From Verrucomicrobiota bacterium (GTDB lineage: Bacteria > Verrucomicrobiota > Verrucomicrobiia > Limisphaerales > UBA1100): DNA of 59,428 nt. Positions within the stretch are counted from its first letter, which is position 1, and every line of letters begins with the position of its first letter. Shown piece after piece: positions 37,903 to 47,125 of this stretch. The notes under the pieces were generated by a model. It saw only the letters and a program-made list of their open reading frames with translations, ran no database searches and had not been told where the DNA came from. Both the position numbers and the translations under genes were made by a program. Where the stretch lies: the NCBI GenBank assembly GCA_030747505.1, contig JASLKQ010000008.1, positions 1-59,428 on the forward strand. Direction: 5' to 3'.

Positions 37903-38085
37903 ATGGCCAGAATCTTTCACATGACAACCCGGGAGGGTGATGAACTTGCCACAAGTGTGATTGCTGAGCAGGAAGCGGCGGGACACGAAACGCGTGTGGT
38001 GGACCTGACACAGGTGGATCCTGATGGCGATTACTCGGTTTTGCTGGAAGAAATCTTTGAGGCCGATTCAGTGCAGGTGTGGTAG
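37903..38085 (+). CDS. Short DsrH/TusB-like protein, third of a trio
   Basis: This is a 60-residue protein starting three bases after the preceding stop. It has the beta-alpha-beta start MARIFHMTTREGDEL and ends FEADSVQVW. TusB/DsrH proteins also end in a hydrophobic-Trp tail, but this one is about two-thirds of their length. Position in a D-C-B-like order is the main support. The call is tentative. Confidence 0.55.
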   Translation: MARIFHMTTREGDELATSVIAEQEAAGHETRVVDLTQVDPDGDYSVLLEEIFEADSVQVW

Positions 38086-38093
38086 GGAAAAAA

Positions 38094-38859
38094 TTACTCC
38101 TTCACCTTCTCGAATTCATAGAGCGCGGTTGTAGATGCGCACGTTATCGATGGAGCCTTTGAAGAACTTGTGGGTTTTGGAAAGGTAACCCGAAATATAA
38201 GTATTCTCCATTCTTTGTTGAATCGTTTGGTTGCCTTGTGTGAACGCTTTTGATGAACCATCTACAAATATATGGGCGCCATTGTCTTTATGATAAGTCC
38301 CCACCAAAAAATACCACTTCCTCGGCTGTAGGGATTCTTGGGTTTGCACCGGTGTGGAGTTCGTGGAGGATCCTCCGTGATACACACAGAACCTTGCGGG
38401 TCCATTATCACTAATGCCAAGGTAATAGCACCGTTTGCCATCCTGGGCCGTATACCTCTCTACAACTGACATCCATGTTCCGATTTCGGTGGCATTCACC
38501 CAAGCTGAGATCGAAAGCCCATCGGCCGGGTTCAGGTTGGCGCCATTGCCCAAGTTCACTTCATCATCGATTCCGTTGAAGTTGCCCGCCTTGTTCGGGC
38601 TTCCCTTTTGATCCGCGCCAAAGGTTACGCCACTGATTGTGCCGTGATTGCCGTTGCCTGACATGTCGGAGGCGTTGCCATCGAATGGATACCAAGCCAC
38701 CAAGCCTTATTTCAGAAACTCTGGTTCTTTCTTTTCCGTGGTTTGAACATGTTTGTCACCCGTTAAAGAGCTTCTTTTATCCTTTAGTCCTGACAAGTAG
38801 CCTAATCCCAGTGCGATCACGCAGAGTACACCAATGATGATGGTGGGCTTTTTGTCCAT
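38094..38859 (-). pseudogene. Broken LamG-domain membrane-anchored protein gene
   Basis: Reading the minus strand, an ATG at 38859 opens a 50-residue N-terminus with a signal-anchor helix (IIIGVLCVIALGLGYLSG) and ends in EPEFLK followed by TAA (38707-38709). In the same frame after this stop, a LamG domain begins: GLVAWYPFDGNASD. It ends abruptly at IDNVRIYNRAL and TGA (38116-38118). The expected tail is readable one frame off as ALYEFEKVKE with its own stop at 38094. So there is one nonsense codon (GAA or CAA to TAA would suffice) and one small 3' deletion or frameshift. It lies just behind pyrF. Confidence 0.8.
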
Positions 38860-38864
38860 CGCTC

Positions 38865-39569
38865 TTAACCTAAACTATTCAGTATTGCTTCGGCAGCCTC
38901 GCGTGGATTGTCTGCTGCGTAAATCGGCCGGCCAATCACCAGCCAGTCTGCGCCCGCCTCAATTGCTTCAGCCGGGCTCATCACCCGTTTCTGATCACCC
39001 GTTTCACTGCCCACAGGGCGGATGCCCGGGGTGACCAGTTGTATTTCAGGTGGCAACACCTCGCGTAAGGGCGCAATTTCCTTTGGTGAACATACCAAAC
39101 CCTTGAGCCCAGCTTCAGTCGCCATCTGGGCCAAGTGGATGACCTGGCCTTCAGGAGTTTTATTTATGCTGACTTCATTAAGATCACTCTCATCCATGCT
39201 GGTTAGAACTGTCACCCCCAGGATCAGGGGTGCTTCATTCCCTGTTTGCTTGGCCGCTTCAGTCGCTCCATTTAATGCCCCTTTCAACATGGCACTGCCC
39301 CCGCAACAATGAACAGTGAGCATCTGCACATCCAGTCTCGTCGCACTGGCTACTGCTTTGGCGACAGTATTGGGGATGTCATGAAACTTGAGGTCCAGAA
39401 AGACTGAGGCACCCGTATCGCGCACGCGTTTAACGATGTCCGGGCCCGCAGAGACAAAGAGTTCCTTGCCGATTTTAAAGGCACCCACGGCGGGGGCGAT
39501 TGCCTCGGCCAGTTTTATTGCTTGTTCGGCATCGGGCACATCCAGTGCGGCAATGATGGGGTTCTTCAC
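38865..39569 (-). CDS. pyrF: Orotidine 5'-phosphate decarboxylase
   Basis: This enzyme makes UMP, the last step of pyrimidine synthesis. Length is 234 residues and the fold is a TIM barrel. Motifs: IIAALDVPDAEQAIKLAE, the catalytic FLDLKFHDIPNTVAKAV (K and D residues), LILGVTVLTSMDESD, QLVTPGIRP and IGRPIYAADNP. No other pyr genes are near. The broken LamG gene follows on the same strand. Confidence 0.96.
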   Translation of the reverse strand: MKNPIIAALDVPDAEQAIKLAEAIAPAVGAFKIGKELFVSAGPDIVKRVRDTGASVFLDLKFHDIPNTVAKAVASATRLDVQMLTVHCCGGSAMLKGALNGATEAAKQTGNEAPLILGVTVLTSMDESDLNEVSINKTPEGQVIHLAQMATEAGLKGLVCSPKEIAPLREVLPPEIQLVTPGIRPVGSETGDQKRVMSPAEAIEAGADWLVIGRPIYAADNPREAAEAILNSLG

Positions 39570-39654
39570 TGCGCAGAATCAAAACATCCCTACAGGAGGT
39601 TGAACAGAATGAAGTTTAAGGCTCTTCTTGAGGTGCCTCAGGTAGATATATGAA

Positions 39655-41085
39655 CTAACGGCGGCGGTTATTATCGTCTCGACGTTGATCCTCCGGTTTA
39701 CGCCGGGAATCGAAGCGGCCGCTCATTCTCTTGGCTTTTTCCGGGTCAGCCATGGCCTGAAGTTGTTTTTGGGTGTTATCCATCATCTTCAGAACTTCCT
39801 TGTCCTTAACTTGTACACGTAGTGAGGAGAGGTACTGCTGCCGGGCCTGCAGGGTTTCGGGCTTAACCCCTTTGCCTTCACCCAGTTTGTTGAGGTAATA
39901 AGTGACGGTTCTCATGCCCTGTGCCCGGTTTTCCTTTTCCTTTTTCTTGTCATCTATTGAGGCGAATTTCGCGAACCCCTCATTCATCCGGCTGGTTATC
40001 ATGATGTCTGCATCTTCACTGACGCCCATATAACTGGCGGCTATCCCCCTGAGCGTGCTGCGGTTGCGCTCACCGATATCCGGGGTATCGTAGATATCCC
40101 GCAATATGGGCATTGCGTCTGCTCCCAAAACGCCTGTGAGATAACCCATCACCGAACGATCGATTCCAGTGTAGGCAACTTCAATTTCCTGACCATCCTT
40201 CTTCTCCTTCCGATTGTATTCGTAGAGCATCTCTTTCTGGGCCTGATCCGTGAAGGTGGCGTCCTTGTTGTTCTTCAGCAAATTCCAGAGCAGCCATTTG
40301 TTTTCACGGTCCAAATAAGAGATCTCTCCTTCATCCTGTGACATGAGTAATCCATTGGCCGATTTGGGTCTCTTTTCGTAGAAGTCTATAAGAAGCTCGT
40401 GGGCCGCCTGCAGGTATGCATTGGTGTGCTGGTCCTTGGCAAGGTCATCCAAAACCAGTGCAAGATAGCAGACCTCCAGCGATCTTCCGGTCGTGTCCAA
40501 AACTTTAAGGATGATGCGTTCGCATTCCTGAAGGGTTGATCCATTGCGTTTGCCAATATGCCGAATGGAGTTGAATAAGCCGATGCGCAGGGAAGGCGGC
40601 CAGATCGGGTCGAGGAGGATATCTCCCCGTTCCCAGTTGCGTGCTTGGATTTGGTTGGTGTTTTCGTAAAGGACCATGTCGAGTCCCTGATCGAGAAACC
40701 GTTCGATAGCCGGAAGGGCATCGGATCCCATGGATGTGATTTCCTCAAATTGTCGAATGACCTGGCGAATTAGAACACGATGTTCGTCACTGTCCCTGCC
40801 CCTGCGTTCTTCCATCGGAAGTTTGCTCAGCCAAGCCAGCACTTCCTCTGGGCTCCCGGTCGAGGCACCGGGGACGATAACCTCGGCCCGTACCAGTTCC
40901 ACCTTGCCCGCCTCGGCCTTTGCCTGCCTCAGTTGCTTTTGCAGTTCGGCAATAACCTCGCCAGACTGATCGTTTCGGATTTCACGCCTTTCCTGTACCA
41001 CCACCTTTCTATTGGTGGAGGAAACAACAAACGTGATGCATGCAGAAACAACTGCTGTGGCGAGTATGGCGGCGATAATTTTCAT
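39655..41085 (-). CDS. Membrane-anchored protein of unknown function with coiled coil
   Basis: The product is 476 residues. The N-terminus is a signal anchor or signal peptide (MKIIAAILATAVVSACITFV); the VVSAC could be a lipobox. A coiled coil follows (EVIAELQKQLRQAKAEAGKV), then a long helical domain without recognised motifs (ALPAIERFLDQGLDMVLY, GVLGADAMPILRDIYDTPD). The latter looks like HEAT/armadillo helices. The tail is Arg/Asp-rich (RRKPEDQRRDDNNRRR). I cannot assign a function. Confidence 0.75.
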   Translation of the reverse strand: MKIIAAILATAVVSACITFVVSSTNRKVVVQERREIRNDQSGEVIAELQKQLRQAKAEAGKVELVRAEVIVPGASTGSPEEVLAWLSKLPMEERRGRDSDEHRVLIRQVIRQFEEITSMGSDALPAIERFLDQGLDMVLYENTNQIQARNWERGDILLDPIWPPSLRIGLFNSIRHIGKRNGSTLQECERIILKVLDTTGRSLEVCYLALVLDDLAKDQHTNAYLQAAHELLIDFYEKRPKSANGLLMSQDEGEISYLDRENKWLLWNLLKNNKDATFTDQAQKEMLYEYNRKEKKDGQEIEVAYTGIDRSVMGYLTGVLGADAMPILRDIYDTPDIGERNRSTLRGIAASYMGVSEDADIMITSRMNEGFAKFASIDDKKKEKENRAQGMRTVTYYLNKLGEGKGVKPETLQARQQYLSSLRVQVKDKEVLKMMDNTQKQLQAMADPEKAKRMSGRFDSRRKPEDQRRDDNNRRR

Positions 41086-41204
41086 CTTTCCAAAACTGTA
41101 TACGTCATCGTACCTGAACAGGTTGCCCTGTCAATGGAGCTCTTGAGAGCTCTTGACCCTCCGGTATTCCCGTGGCAGCGTGCGCTTTCTGCGCGTCATC
41201 TTTG

Positions 41205-44200
41205 ATGAGTGACCGCCCCAAATTATTCGATCAGATTATTGCATCGTTTGCCGGTCAACAGCTGGTAAAGCGCATTGCCAAAGGCGGCGCTGTGTCCTGC
41301 GGTGGTGTGGATACTGCCGGATGGGCCCATCTGGGGGTGTTATTGGCCCGAAACACTGAAAGACCGGTTGTTCTCATCACCAGTAACCTTAAGCAGCAGG
41401 AAACCCTCCAGCAGGATGTGGAGACCTGGTTGCAGTTGATGGAGCTGCAGCTTCCCACCTTCTTTTATCCGGATTGGGAGGTCTTGCCTCATGAAGATAA
41501 GCTGCCTCATGCCGATGCAATTAGTGAACGTCTTGAGGTTCTTCAGTCTCTCTCTCAAAAACAGAAGCCCGTGGTTACTGCAACGGTGTCTGCTCTTATG
41601 CAGTGTACATTGCCGCCGGCTGAGGTACAGGGACGCACGCGCACGTTGAAACTCGGCGATCGATTGGATCCGTTGGATTTCATCGAGTGGCTCGAAGAGC
41701 AGGGTTATGAGCCCGAGGCTCAAGTCACTTCACGTGGAGAGATTTCACTGCGAGGCGGTATTGTCGATGTATTTCCTTTTACGACTCCGTGGCCGGTGCG
41801 TTGTGAGTTTTTCGGGGATGAACTGGACTCACTCCGCTACTTCAATCCACAGAGTCAGGTTTCGCGTGAAAAGATTGATCAGGCCAGCTTCTCTCCCGGA
41901 GGAGAAGTGGGGCTGCTCAAGCGCATGAATGATGTGGGCGGGGCTACATTGATTGAGCACTTGCCACAGGATGCGATTCTTCTTTTTTGTGATCCTGATG
42001 CCATCGAAGAGGCCGCTGCTCAAAAGGTAATGGAGATCCCCCCCGGAGATCGGTTTCACGTCGAGTGGACTACATTGCTTGACCGAATGCAGCAACGGAA
42101 CCTTGCGCGAGTTGAATTGTATGAATCTGAAAACGAACCGTGTGACGTGCAGCTGGAGATAACCAGCCTTGAAGCATTTCGCCCCATGGGGACACGCATT
42201 GCCGATCCTCAGATTGTGGAGGCCCAGCGGCGGGAGTTTTTCGCACAGATTCACCGGTGGCGAAGGCAGGATCATATTGTCTCAGTCCTATGTAATAATC
42301 AGGGCGAACAGCAGCGTTTGGAAGAGTTATGGGCTGAATACGGTTTTGAGAAAGAAGGAGGCAAGCTGGATATCTCACTGGGAACATTAAGCCGCGGGTT
42401 TTTGTTCAGCGATGAAAAATGGGTTGTGGTGAGTGACGCGGAAATTTTTGGCCGCTACAAGATTCAGCGGCCCCGACGCATGAAGAGCCGCCATGGAGCC
42501 ACGCTGAAATCGGCTTTTGATATTAATTTCACCGAGTTGGAGGAGGGAGACTATGTAGTGCACATTCAACATGGCATTGGAAGGTATTTGGGAATGAAGG
42601 TCATGCCGCTTTCCGGAGCAAAAGAGGGAGAGGATAACAGTGCCCACGAATGTGTGGTTATTGAGTATGCCACCAGTGATCCCGATAACCCTCCTCCAAA
42701 ATTATATGTGCCGGTGAGTGAAGCCCATTTGGTCAGTAAATATGTGGGTTCGGGCAAGATGAATCCTCCCTTGAATGTGCTTGGAGGCAAGCGCTGGGAA
42801 AAAACAAAGGAAAAAGCCGAGAAGGCAGTGCGTGATTTGGCGGCTGAGCTTCTTCGTATCCAGGCAGTGCGTGAAACTGAAAGTGGGCATGCCTTTGATG
42901 AAGATACGACATGGCAACGCGAGTTCGAATCCTCTTTTGTTTATGAGGAAACGGAGGACCAGGTTAAGGCCATCGATGATTCCAAGCGTGACATGGAAGG
43001 GGAACAGCCCATGGACCGGTTGATTTGTGGGGACGTTGGATTTGGTAAAACCGAGGTGGCAATCCGCGCTGCATTCAAGACGGTCATGGCTGGTAAACAG
43101 GTGGCCGTGCTGGTGCCCACGACGGTTCTTGCCCAGCAGCACTTCAATACTTTTACCGAACGCATGGCCGAATATCCAGTGCGGGTGGATTTGCTTTCGC
43201 GGTTTCGCACCAAGGGTCAACAGGCGAAGACGGTGACCGCACTTGCTGGTGGGGCAGTGGACATTGTTATTGGAACACATCGCCTCATTCAACCGGACGT
43301 GAAGTTTAAGGACTTGGGTCTGGTCGTGATCGACGAGGAACAACGTTTTGGGGTGGCCCATAAGGAGCGGTTTAAGATGCTGCGTACACACGTGGATGTG
43401 CTTACCTTATCGGCAACTCCTATTCCCCGTACGTTGTATCTGGCGCTGACTGGTGCACGCGACATGAGCACCATTGAAACTCCCCCGGTGGATCGTTTGC
43501 CGGTGGAGACGATTGTGGCCGATTATGATGAAGATCTCATTCGAAGGGCGATTCAGCGGGAGTTGCACCGGGGAGGGCAGGTGTTCTTTTTGCATAACCG
43601 GGTGGGGACAATTCATACCCTCGAAAAAAAGTTGCAGGGTATAGTGCCTGAAGCGCGTATTGTGGTGGGGCATGGACAGATGAAGTCTGATGAACTCGAG
43701 GAGGTAATGACGACCTTCATCAATGGCCAGGCGGATGTATTGCTCTCCACGACGATCATCGAAAGTGGAATCGATATACCCAATGCCAACACCATCATCA
43801 TCGATCGTGCTGACCGGTTTGGCTTAAGTGACTTGTATCAGTTGCGCGGACGTGTCGGGCGTTACAAACATCAGGCTTACGCATATGTTCTTTTGCCACG
43901 TCATGCAGCCTTATTGGCCGATGCCCGCAAGCGCATTAGCGCTATCAAACAATATTCCAGTCTCGGTAGCGGGTTTAAAATCGCAATGCGTGATCTGGAA
44001 ATTCGCGGGGCAGGGAATTTGCTGGGGCCTGAGCAGAGTGGTCATATCACGGCAGTCGGTTTTGAGTTATACTGTCAACTCCTTAAGCAAAGTGTTTCCC
44101 AGCTTAAGGGGGATAAGGTAAAGAAACGGATTGAGGTAGAGGTGAAGTTTGATTTTCTCACGCTCAGTCCCGAGCAGGGTGATGGCAAGAAATATTCGCC

Positions 44201-44669
44201 TACTGTCCGGCAGCGCAAAAAGGAAAGCAGTATCTCCGTCCCGCGAGAGGAAACATGGGAATGGGTGGAGTGTGAGGAGGAGGCTCCATTGCCTGAGCCA
44301 GAAAAAAACACCTGCCTTTCGGCTCCTGCATACATCCCGATGGATTATATCGGTCTTTCTCGCCAACGAATTGATATCTATCGTCGGCTTGCACAGGCTA
44401 ATGATTCCCGGGAGGTTCGTGCCATGGCCGAGGAGTTGCGTGATCGCTTTGGCAAACTACCTCCTGCCATGGAGCATTTGCTGTTGGTTAGTGAACTCAA
44501 GGTGATTGCCTCGGACAAAGGTGTGGAGTCGATGGTGGTCGACAAGGATCGCCTGAAGTTGAGAAGAGCAGGTGATTATATCTCACTGGCCGGTAAATTC
44601 CCCCGGTTAACCAAGAAAAAAGCAGCTCCCAGATTGCGCGAGGTTAAAAAGTTGTTGTTGGCATTATAG
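41205..44669 (+). CDS. mfd: Transcription-repair coupling factor
   Basis: This helicase-like translocase pushes stalled RNA polymerase off lesions and recruits UvrA. Length is 1154 residues from ATG 41205. N-terminal UvrB-like region: [19 protein letters not shown]. The RNA-polymerase interaction (CarD-like) domain begins [19 protein letters not shown]. Helicase motifs: [16 protein letters not shown] (Walker A), [10 protein letters not shown] (DEEQ), [14 protein letters not shown] and the TRG segment. The C-terminal regulatory domain ends the protein. Two 10-base direct repeats (41137-41156) precede it. Confidence 0.96.
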   Translation: MSDRPKLFDQIIASFAGQQLVKRIAKGGAVSCGGVDTAGWAHLGVLLARNTERPVVLITSNLKQQETLQQDVETWLQLMELQLPTFFYPDWEVLPHEDKLPHADAISERLEVLQSLSQKQKPVVTATVSALMQCTLPPAEVQGRTRTLKLGDRLDPLDFIEWLEEQGYEPEAQVTSRGEISLRGGIVDVFPFTTPWPVRCEFFGDELDSLRYFNPQSQVSREKIDQASFSPGGEVGLLKRMNDVGGATLIEHLPQDAILLFCDPDAIEEAAAQKVMEIPPGDRFHVEWTTLLDRMQQRNLARVELYESENEPCDVQLEITSLEAFRPMGTRIADPQIVEAQRREFFAQIHRWRRQDHIVSVLCNNQGEQQRLEELWAEYGFEKEGGKLDISLGTLSRGFLFSDEKWVVVSDAEIFGRYKIQRPRRMKSRHGATLKSAFDINFTELEEGDYVVHIQHGIGRYLGMKVMPLSGAKEGEDNSAHECVVIEYATSDPDNPPPKLYVPVSEAHLVSKYVGSGKMNPPLNVLGGKRWEKTKEKAEKAVRDLAAELLRIQAVRETESGHAFDEDTTWQREFESSFVYEETEDQVKAIDDSKRDMEGEQPMDRLICGDVGFGKTEVAIRAAFKTVMAGKQVAVLVPTTVLAQQHFNTFTERMAEYPVRVDLLSRFRTKGQQAKTVTALAGGAVDIVIGTHRLIQPDVKFKDLGLVVIDEEQRFGVAHKERFKMLRTHVDVLTLSATPIPRTLYLALTGARDMSTIETPPVDRLPVETIVADYDEDLIRRAIQRELHRGGQVFFLHNRVGTIHTLEKKLQGIVPEARIVVGHGQMKSDELEEVMTTFINGQADVLLSTTIIESGIDIPNANTIIIDRADRFGLSDLYQLRGRVGRYKHQAYAYVLLPRHAALLADARKRISAIKQYSSLGSGFKIAMRDLEIRGAGNLLGPEQSGHITAVGFELYCQLLKQSVSQLKGDKVKKRIEVEVKFDFLTLSPEQGDGKKYSPTVRQRKKESSISVPREETWEWVECEEEAPLPEPEKNTCLSAPAYIPMDYIGLSRQRIDIYRRLAQANDSREVRAMAEELRDRFGKLPPAMEHLLLVSELKVIASDKGVESMVVDKDRLKLRRAGDYISLAGKFPRLTKKKAAPRLREVKKLLLAL

Positions 44670-44712
44670 GAATCTCTTCGTTAGCCTTTACTAACCTGAA
44701 GGTTGGGTGATT

Positions 44713-45129
44713 ATGGCTGAACTGAACAGCGCAGATAGGAAGCTTTCAAACCGCGAACGGCGGGATTTGGATATTGAGATTCAATTTTTGGAAGGGGTTG
44801 TCCAGCGTGACACGCGCTACGTGGAAGCCCTTCAACTTCTGGGGGATGATTACACCCGCCGGGGCAGGTTTAAAGACGGTCTGCAGGTAGACTGCCGCTT
44901 GGCACGGTTATGTCCTGATGATCCTCTGGTTCATTACAACTTGGCCTGCAGTTTTTCGCTGACCGAGGAATTCCGCAAAGCGGCTAACGCCCTTCGCAAG
45001 GCCATTCACTATGGCTACCGCGATTTTGACCACTTACGGAAAGATTCCGATCTTGAGCCATTGCGACAGCAGGAAATATATGCGGCTCTCGAACAGGAGA
45101 TTGCAGGGTTGGAAGCAGACCTAAGTTGA
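44713..45129 (+). CDS. Small TPR protein upstream of mtnA
   Basis: The product is 138 residues from ATG 44713. TPR-like helices: YVEALQLLGDDYTRRGRFKD, VHYNLACSFSLTEEFRKAAN. The C-terminal YGYRDFDHLRKDSDLEPLR resembles bacterial TPR proteins of the type found beside metabolic genes. Three bases separate it from the mtnA start, so the two are co-translated. The function is unknown. Confidence 0.8.
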   Translation: MAELNSADRKLSNRERRDLDIEIQFLEGVVQRDTRYVEALQLLGDDYTRRGRFKDGLQVDCRLARLCPDDPLVHYNLACSFSLTEEFRKAANALRKAIHYGYRDFDHLRKDSDLEPLRQQEIYAALEQEIAGLEADLS

Positions 45130-45132
45130 CCA

Positions 45133-46233
45133 ATGAAGGTTCGCGTCCACGGTCGTGCCAAACATTTTCGTACCGTTTCCTTCGATTCTCGCACCAACGA
45201 GGTTGTGCTCATCGAGCAGCGACGATTACCTCACTCCTTTGAGCTCACTCGCACCACGACCCATAAACAAACAGCACGCGCAATTACTAACATGACCGTG
45301 CGCGGTGCCGGTGCCATTGGTGCGACTGCTGCCTATGGACTTGCACAGGGGGTACGCGCTTTTTCCGGAAAAACAGAGTCGGCCTTTGCCAGACAAATTG
45401 AGCGGGTGTATGAAACCCTCGCTGCAGCGCGTCCCACAGCAGTGGATTTGGTTAACGCCATGAACGACGTACTTGTCGCGATGGACGAGGGCAAGTCGAT
45501 AATGCAGAAACAGCGCCTCGCGCTAAAGGCAGCTAAAAAATTTGCCGATGAGGACGTGGCTCATTGCGAGGCAATTGGTCGGCACGGGGCCAAGCTGATA
45601 AAGAACGGATCGTCTGTGCTAACCCATTGTAATGCCGGCTGGTTGGCGTTTGTGGATATTGGCAGTGCTACTGCTCCCATGTATGCTGCGCAGGCCAAAG
45701 GAAAATCCTTTCATGTTTTTTGTGACGAAACCCGTCCACGTTCACAGGGCGCAGCGTTGACGGCTTGGGAACTGGATCAACAGGGAGTCAGTCATGAAGT
45801 CATTGCTGATAATGCAGCCGGGCATTTAATGCAACGCGGTGAGATTGATCTGGTGATTGTGGGCAGTGACCGCACGCTCGGTCGCACCGGCGAAGTGGCC
45901 AACAAGATCGGTACCTACACCAAGGCTGTCCTTGCTGCACGACACAAGATTCCTTTTTATGTGGCTATTCCCCTTTCTACAATCGACTGGAACTTGCGAA
46001 ATGGAATGGATATCCCCATTGAGCAACGCAATGCGATTGAGGTATTAAGCGCCTGCGGTGTCGATAATCAGGGGAGATGTCGTGAGATCCGTGTGGCAAA
46101 TCCTGCGAGCGGGGCACGCAATCCGGCCTTTGATGTGACTCCACCCGAACTCATCACCGGCATTATTACCCCGGCAGGTATATATAAGCCGCGCGAATTG
46201 TGGAAGTTTCGTCGTAAGTTGGGTGGGGAGTAA
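45133..46233 (+). CDS. mtnA: S-methyl-5-thioribose-1-phosphate isomerase-like protein
   Basis: This is an eIF2B-related isomerase of the methionine salvage pathway, 366 residues. Motifs: NMTVRGAGAIGATAAYGLAQ (norm VRGAPAIG, here Pro to Gly), LTHCNAGWLAFVDIGSATAP with the catalytic Cys, VFCDETRPRSQGAALTAWEL, and IVGSDRTLGRTGEVANKIGT with the catalytic Asp. Other salvage genes (mtnK, mtnB, mtnC, mtnD) are not in the window, so a related ribose-phosphate isomerase role cannot be excluded. Confidence 0.88.
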   Translation: MKVRVHGRAKHFRTVSFDSRTNEVVLIEQRRLPHSFELTRTTTHKQTARAITNMTVRGAGAIGATAAYGLAQGVRAFSGKTESAFARQIERVYETLAAARPTAVDLVNAMNDVLVAMDEGKSIMQKQRLALKAAKKFADEDVAHCEAIGRHGAKLIKNGSSVLTHCNAGWLAFVDIGSATAPMYAAQAKGKSFHVFCDETRPRSQGAALTAWELDQQGVSHEVIADNAAGHLMQRGEIDLVIVGSDRTLGRTGEVANKIGTYTKAVLAARHKIPFYVAIPLSTIDWNLRNGMDIPIEQRNAIEVLSACGVDNQGRCREIRVANPASGARNPAFDVTPPELITGIITPAGIYKPRELWKFRRKLGGE

Positions 46234-46279
46234 GGAATTTGACTTTTTTTCTTTCACCGATAGAGTCGCCCTCTCCTTG

Positions 46280-46353
46280 GGCGGGGTAGCCAAGTGGTAA
46301 GGCAGGGCTCTGCAAAAGCTCTATCGCCGGTTCGATTCCGGCCCTCGCCTCCA
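46280..46353 (+). tRNA. tRNA-Cys (anticodon GCA)
   Basis: All four arms can be drawn: acceptor GGCGGGG/CCTCGCC (46280-46286 with 46343-46349, one G-T), D-arm with AGCCAAGTGGTAAGGC, anticodon stem GGGCT/AGCTC around CTGCAAA giving GCA, and T-arm GCCGG-TTCGATT-CCGGC. The discriminator is T and the 3' CCA (46351-46353) is encoded. No other tRNA gene is adjacent. Confidence 0.96.
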
Positions 46354-46390
46354 ATTTTTTCATTTCCCAGTATGGGACTGCTTCAAAACT

Positions 46391-46408
46391 TTGTGAAAAA
46401 AATCACAA
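46391..46408 (+). promoter_or_regulatory. CRP/FNR-family operator upstream of the ACIII operon
   Basis: Perfect palindrome TTGTGA-N6-TCACAA with an all-A spacer. It contains the TGTGA-N6-TCACA consensus of CRP-family regulators, and the outer bases also fit HcpR-type sites. It ends 7 bases before the -35 of the predicted promoter and is centred about 50 bases upstream of the likely transcription start, a common position for activation. The regulator is not in the window. Confidence 0.7.
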
Positions 46409-46415
46409 AATCGCC

Positions 46416-46443
46416 TTGCACTGCGTCTTAAGATTCGTAGGAT
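46416..46443 (+). promoter_or_regulatory. Predicted promoter of the ACIII operon
   Basis: TTGCAC (46416-46421), 16-base spacer, TAGGAT (46438-46443), 24 bases before the actA ATG at 46468. Same -10 and spacing as the promoter upstream of the envelope cluster at 26558. Confidence 0.55.
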
Positions 46444-46467
46444 GCGGGCCGGGACGGTTATCTTTGG

Positions 46468-47121
46468 ATGTCTAACATATTTCCTAAATGGACCAATCGC
46501 CTGCCTTTGATCCTAGTGGTGGGTGGTTTGGTGGCTGGTGCCTGTGTTGTTGCGGGGGTTACTTATTATTTTACCCCCAAATACACCCGGGTAGGATACC
46601 AACCGATTCAACCGGTTTCTTTTTCCCATAAGATTCACGCGGGACAAATGGGTATCGATTGTCGTTACTGCCACAATGACGTGGACAAGTCCTGGTACTC
46701 CAACATTCCCTCGGCAGAAACCTGCATGAAATGTCACAGCACGGTGTTGGCAGACGATCCTCGACTTGAGCCTATTCGTAGGAGTTTCTCTGAAAATAAG
46801 CCTGTACCCTGGGTGCAGATACATAAGACGCCCGATTATGTTTATTTTAACCATGCTGTCCACGTGAACCGGGGGGTTTCCTGTGTGAAGTGCCACGGTA
46901 ATGTTAATGAGATGGATGAGGTGAAGCACGCTAAATCCCATAGTATGACCTTCTGCCTCGATTGCCACCGCAATCCGCACGAGAATGTTCGTCCCCAAGA
47001 CGAGGTCTTTAATTTGGATTGGGAACCGTCTGCTGAATGGGCTGCCGAACGGGAAGGGCAGGCATTGGTGGACCAAATGAAAATTCGCTCCAGTGAAAAC
47101 TGTTCGGCTTGCCACCGTTAA
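46468..47121 (+). CDS. actA: Alternative complex III pentahaem cytochrome c subunit ActA
   Basis: The product is 217 residues. An N-terminal signal anchor (LPLILVVGGLVAGACVVAG) is followed by five CxxCH haem sites at 65-69, 86-90, 139-143, 163-167 and 212-216. ActA is a peripheral periplasmic electron-transfer subunit of the menaquinol:acceptor oxidoreductase that replaces the bc1 complex. It starts the operon. The second gene begins 4 bases later. Confidence 0.95.
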   Translation: MSNIFPKWTNRLPLILVVGGLVAGACVVAGVTYYFTPKYTRVGYQPIQPVSFSHKIHAGQMGIDCRYCHNDVDKSWYSNIPSAETCMKCHSTVLADDPRLEPIRRSFSENKPVPWVQIHKTPDYVYFNHAVHVNRGVSCVKCHGNVNEMDEVKHAKSHSMTFCLDCHRNPHENVRPQDEVFNLDWEPSAEWAAEREGQALVDQMKIRSSENCSACHR

Positions 47122-47125
47122 GCTG

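Noticed and set aside
38116-38703. Intact 195-residue LamG protein starting at TTG 38703
   Set aside because: The real anchor and start lie in frame beyond a TAA, and the C-terminus is cut; it is better called a pseudogene.
41137-41156. Two copies of GAGCTCTTGA upstream of mfd
   Set aside because: Only two short copies, no third and no clear spacing to a promoter; may be chance.
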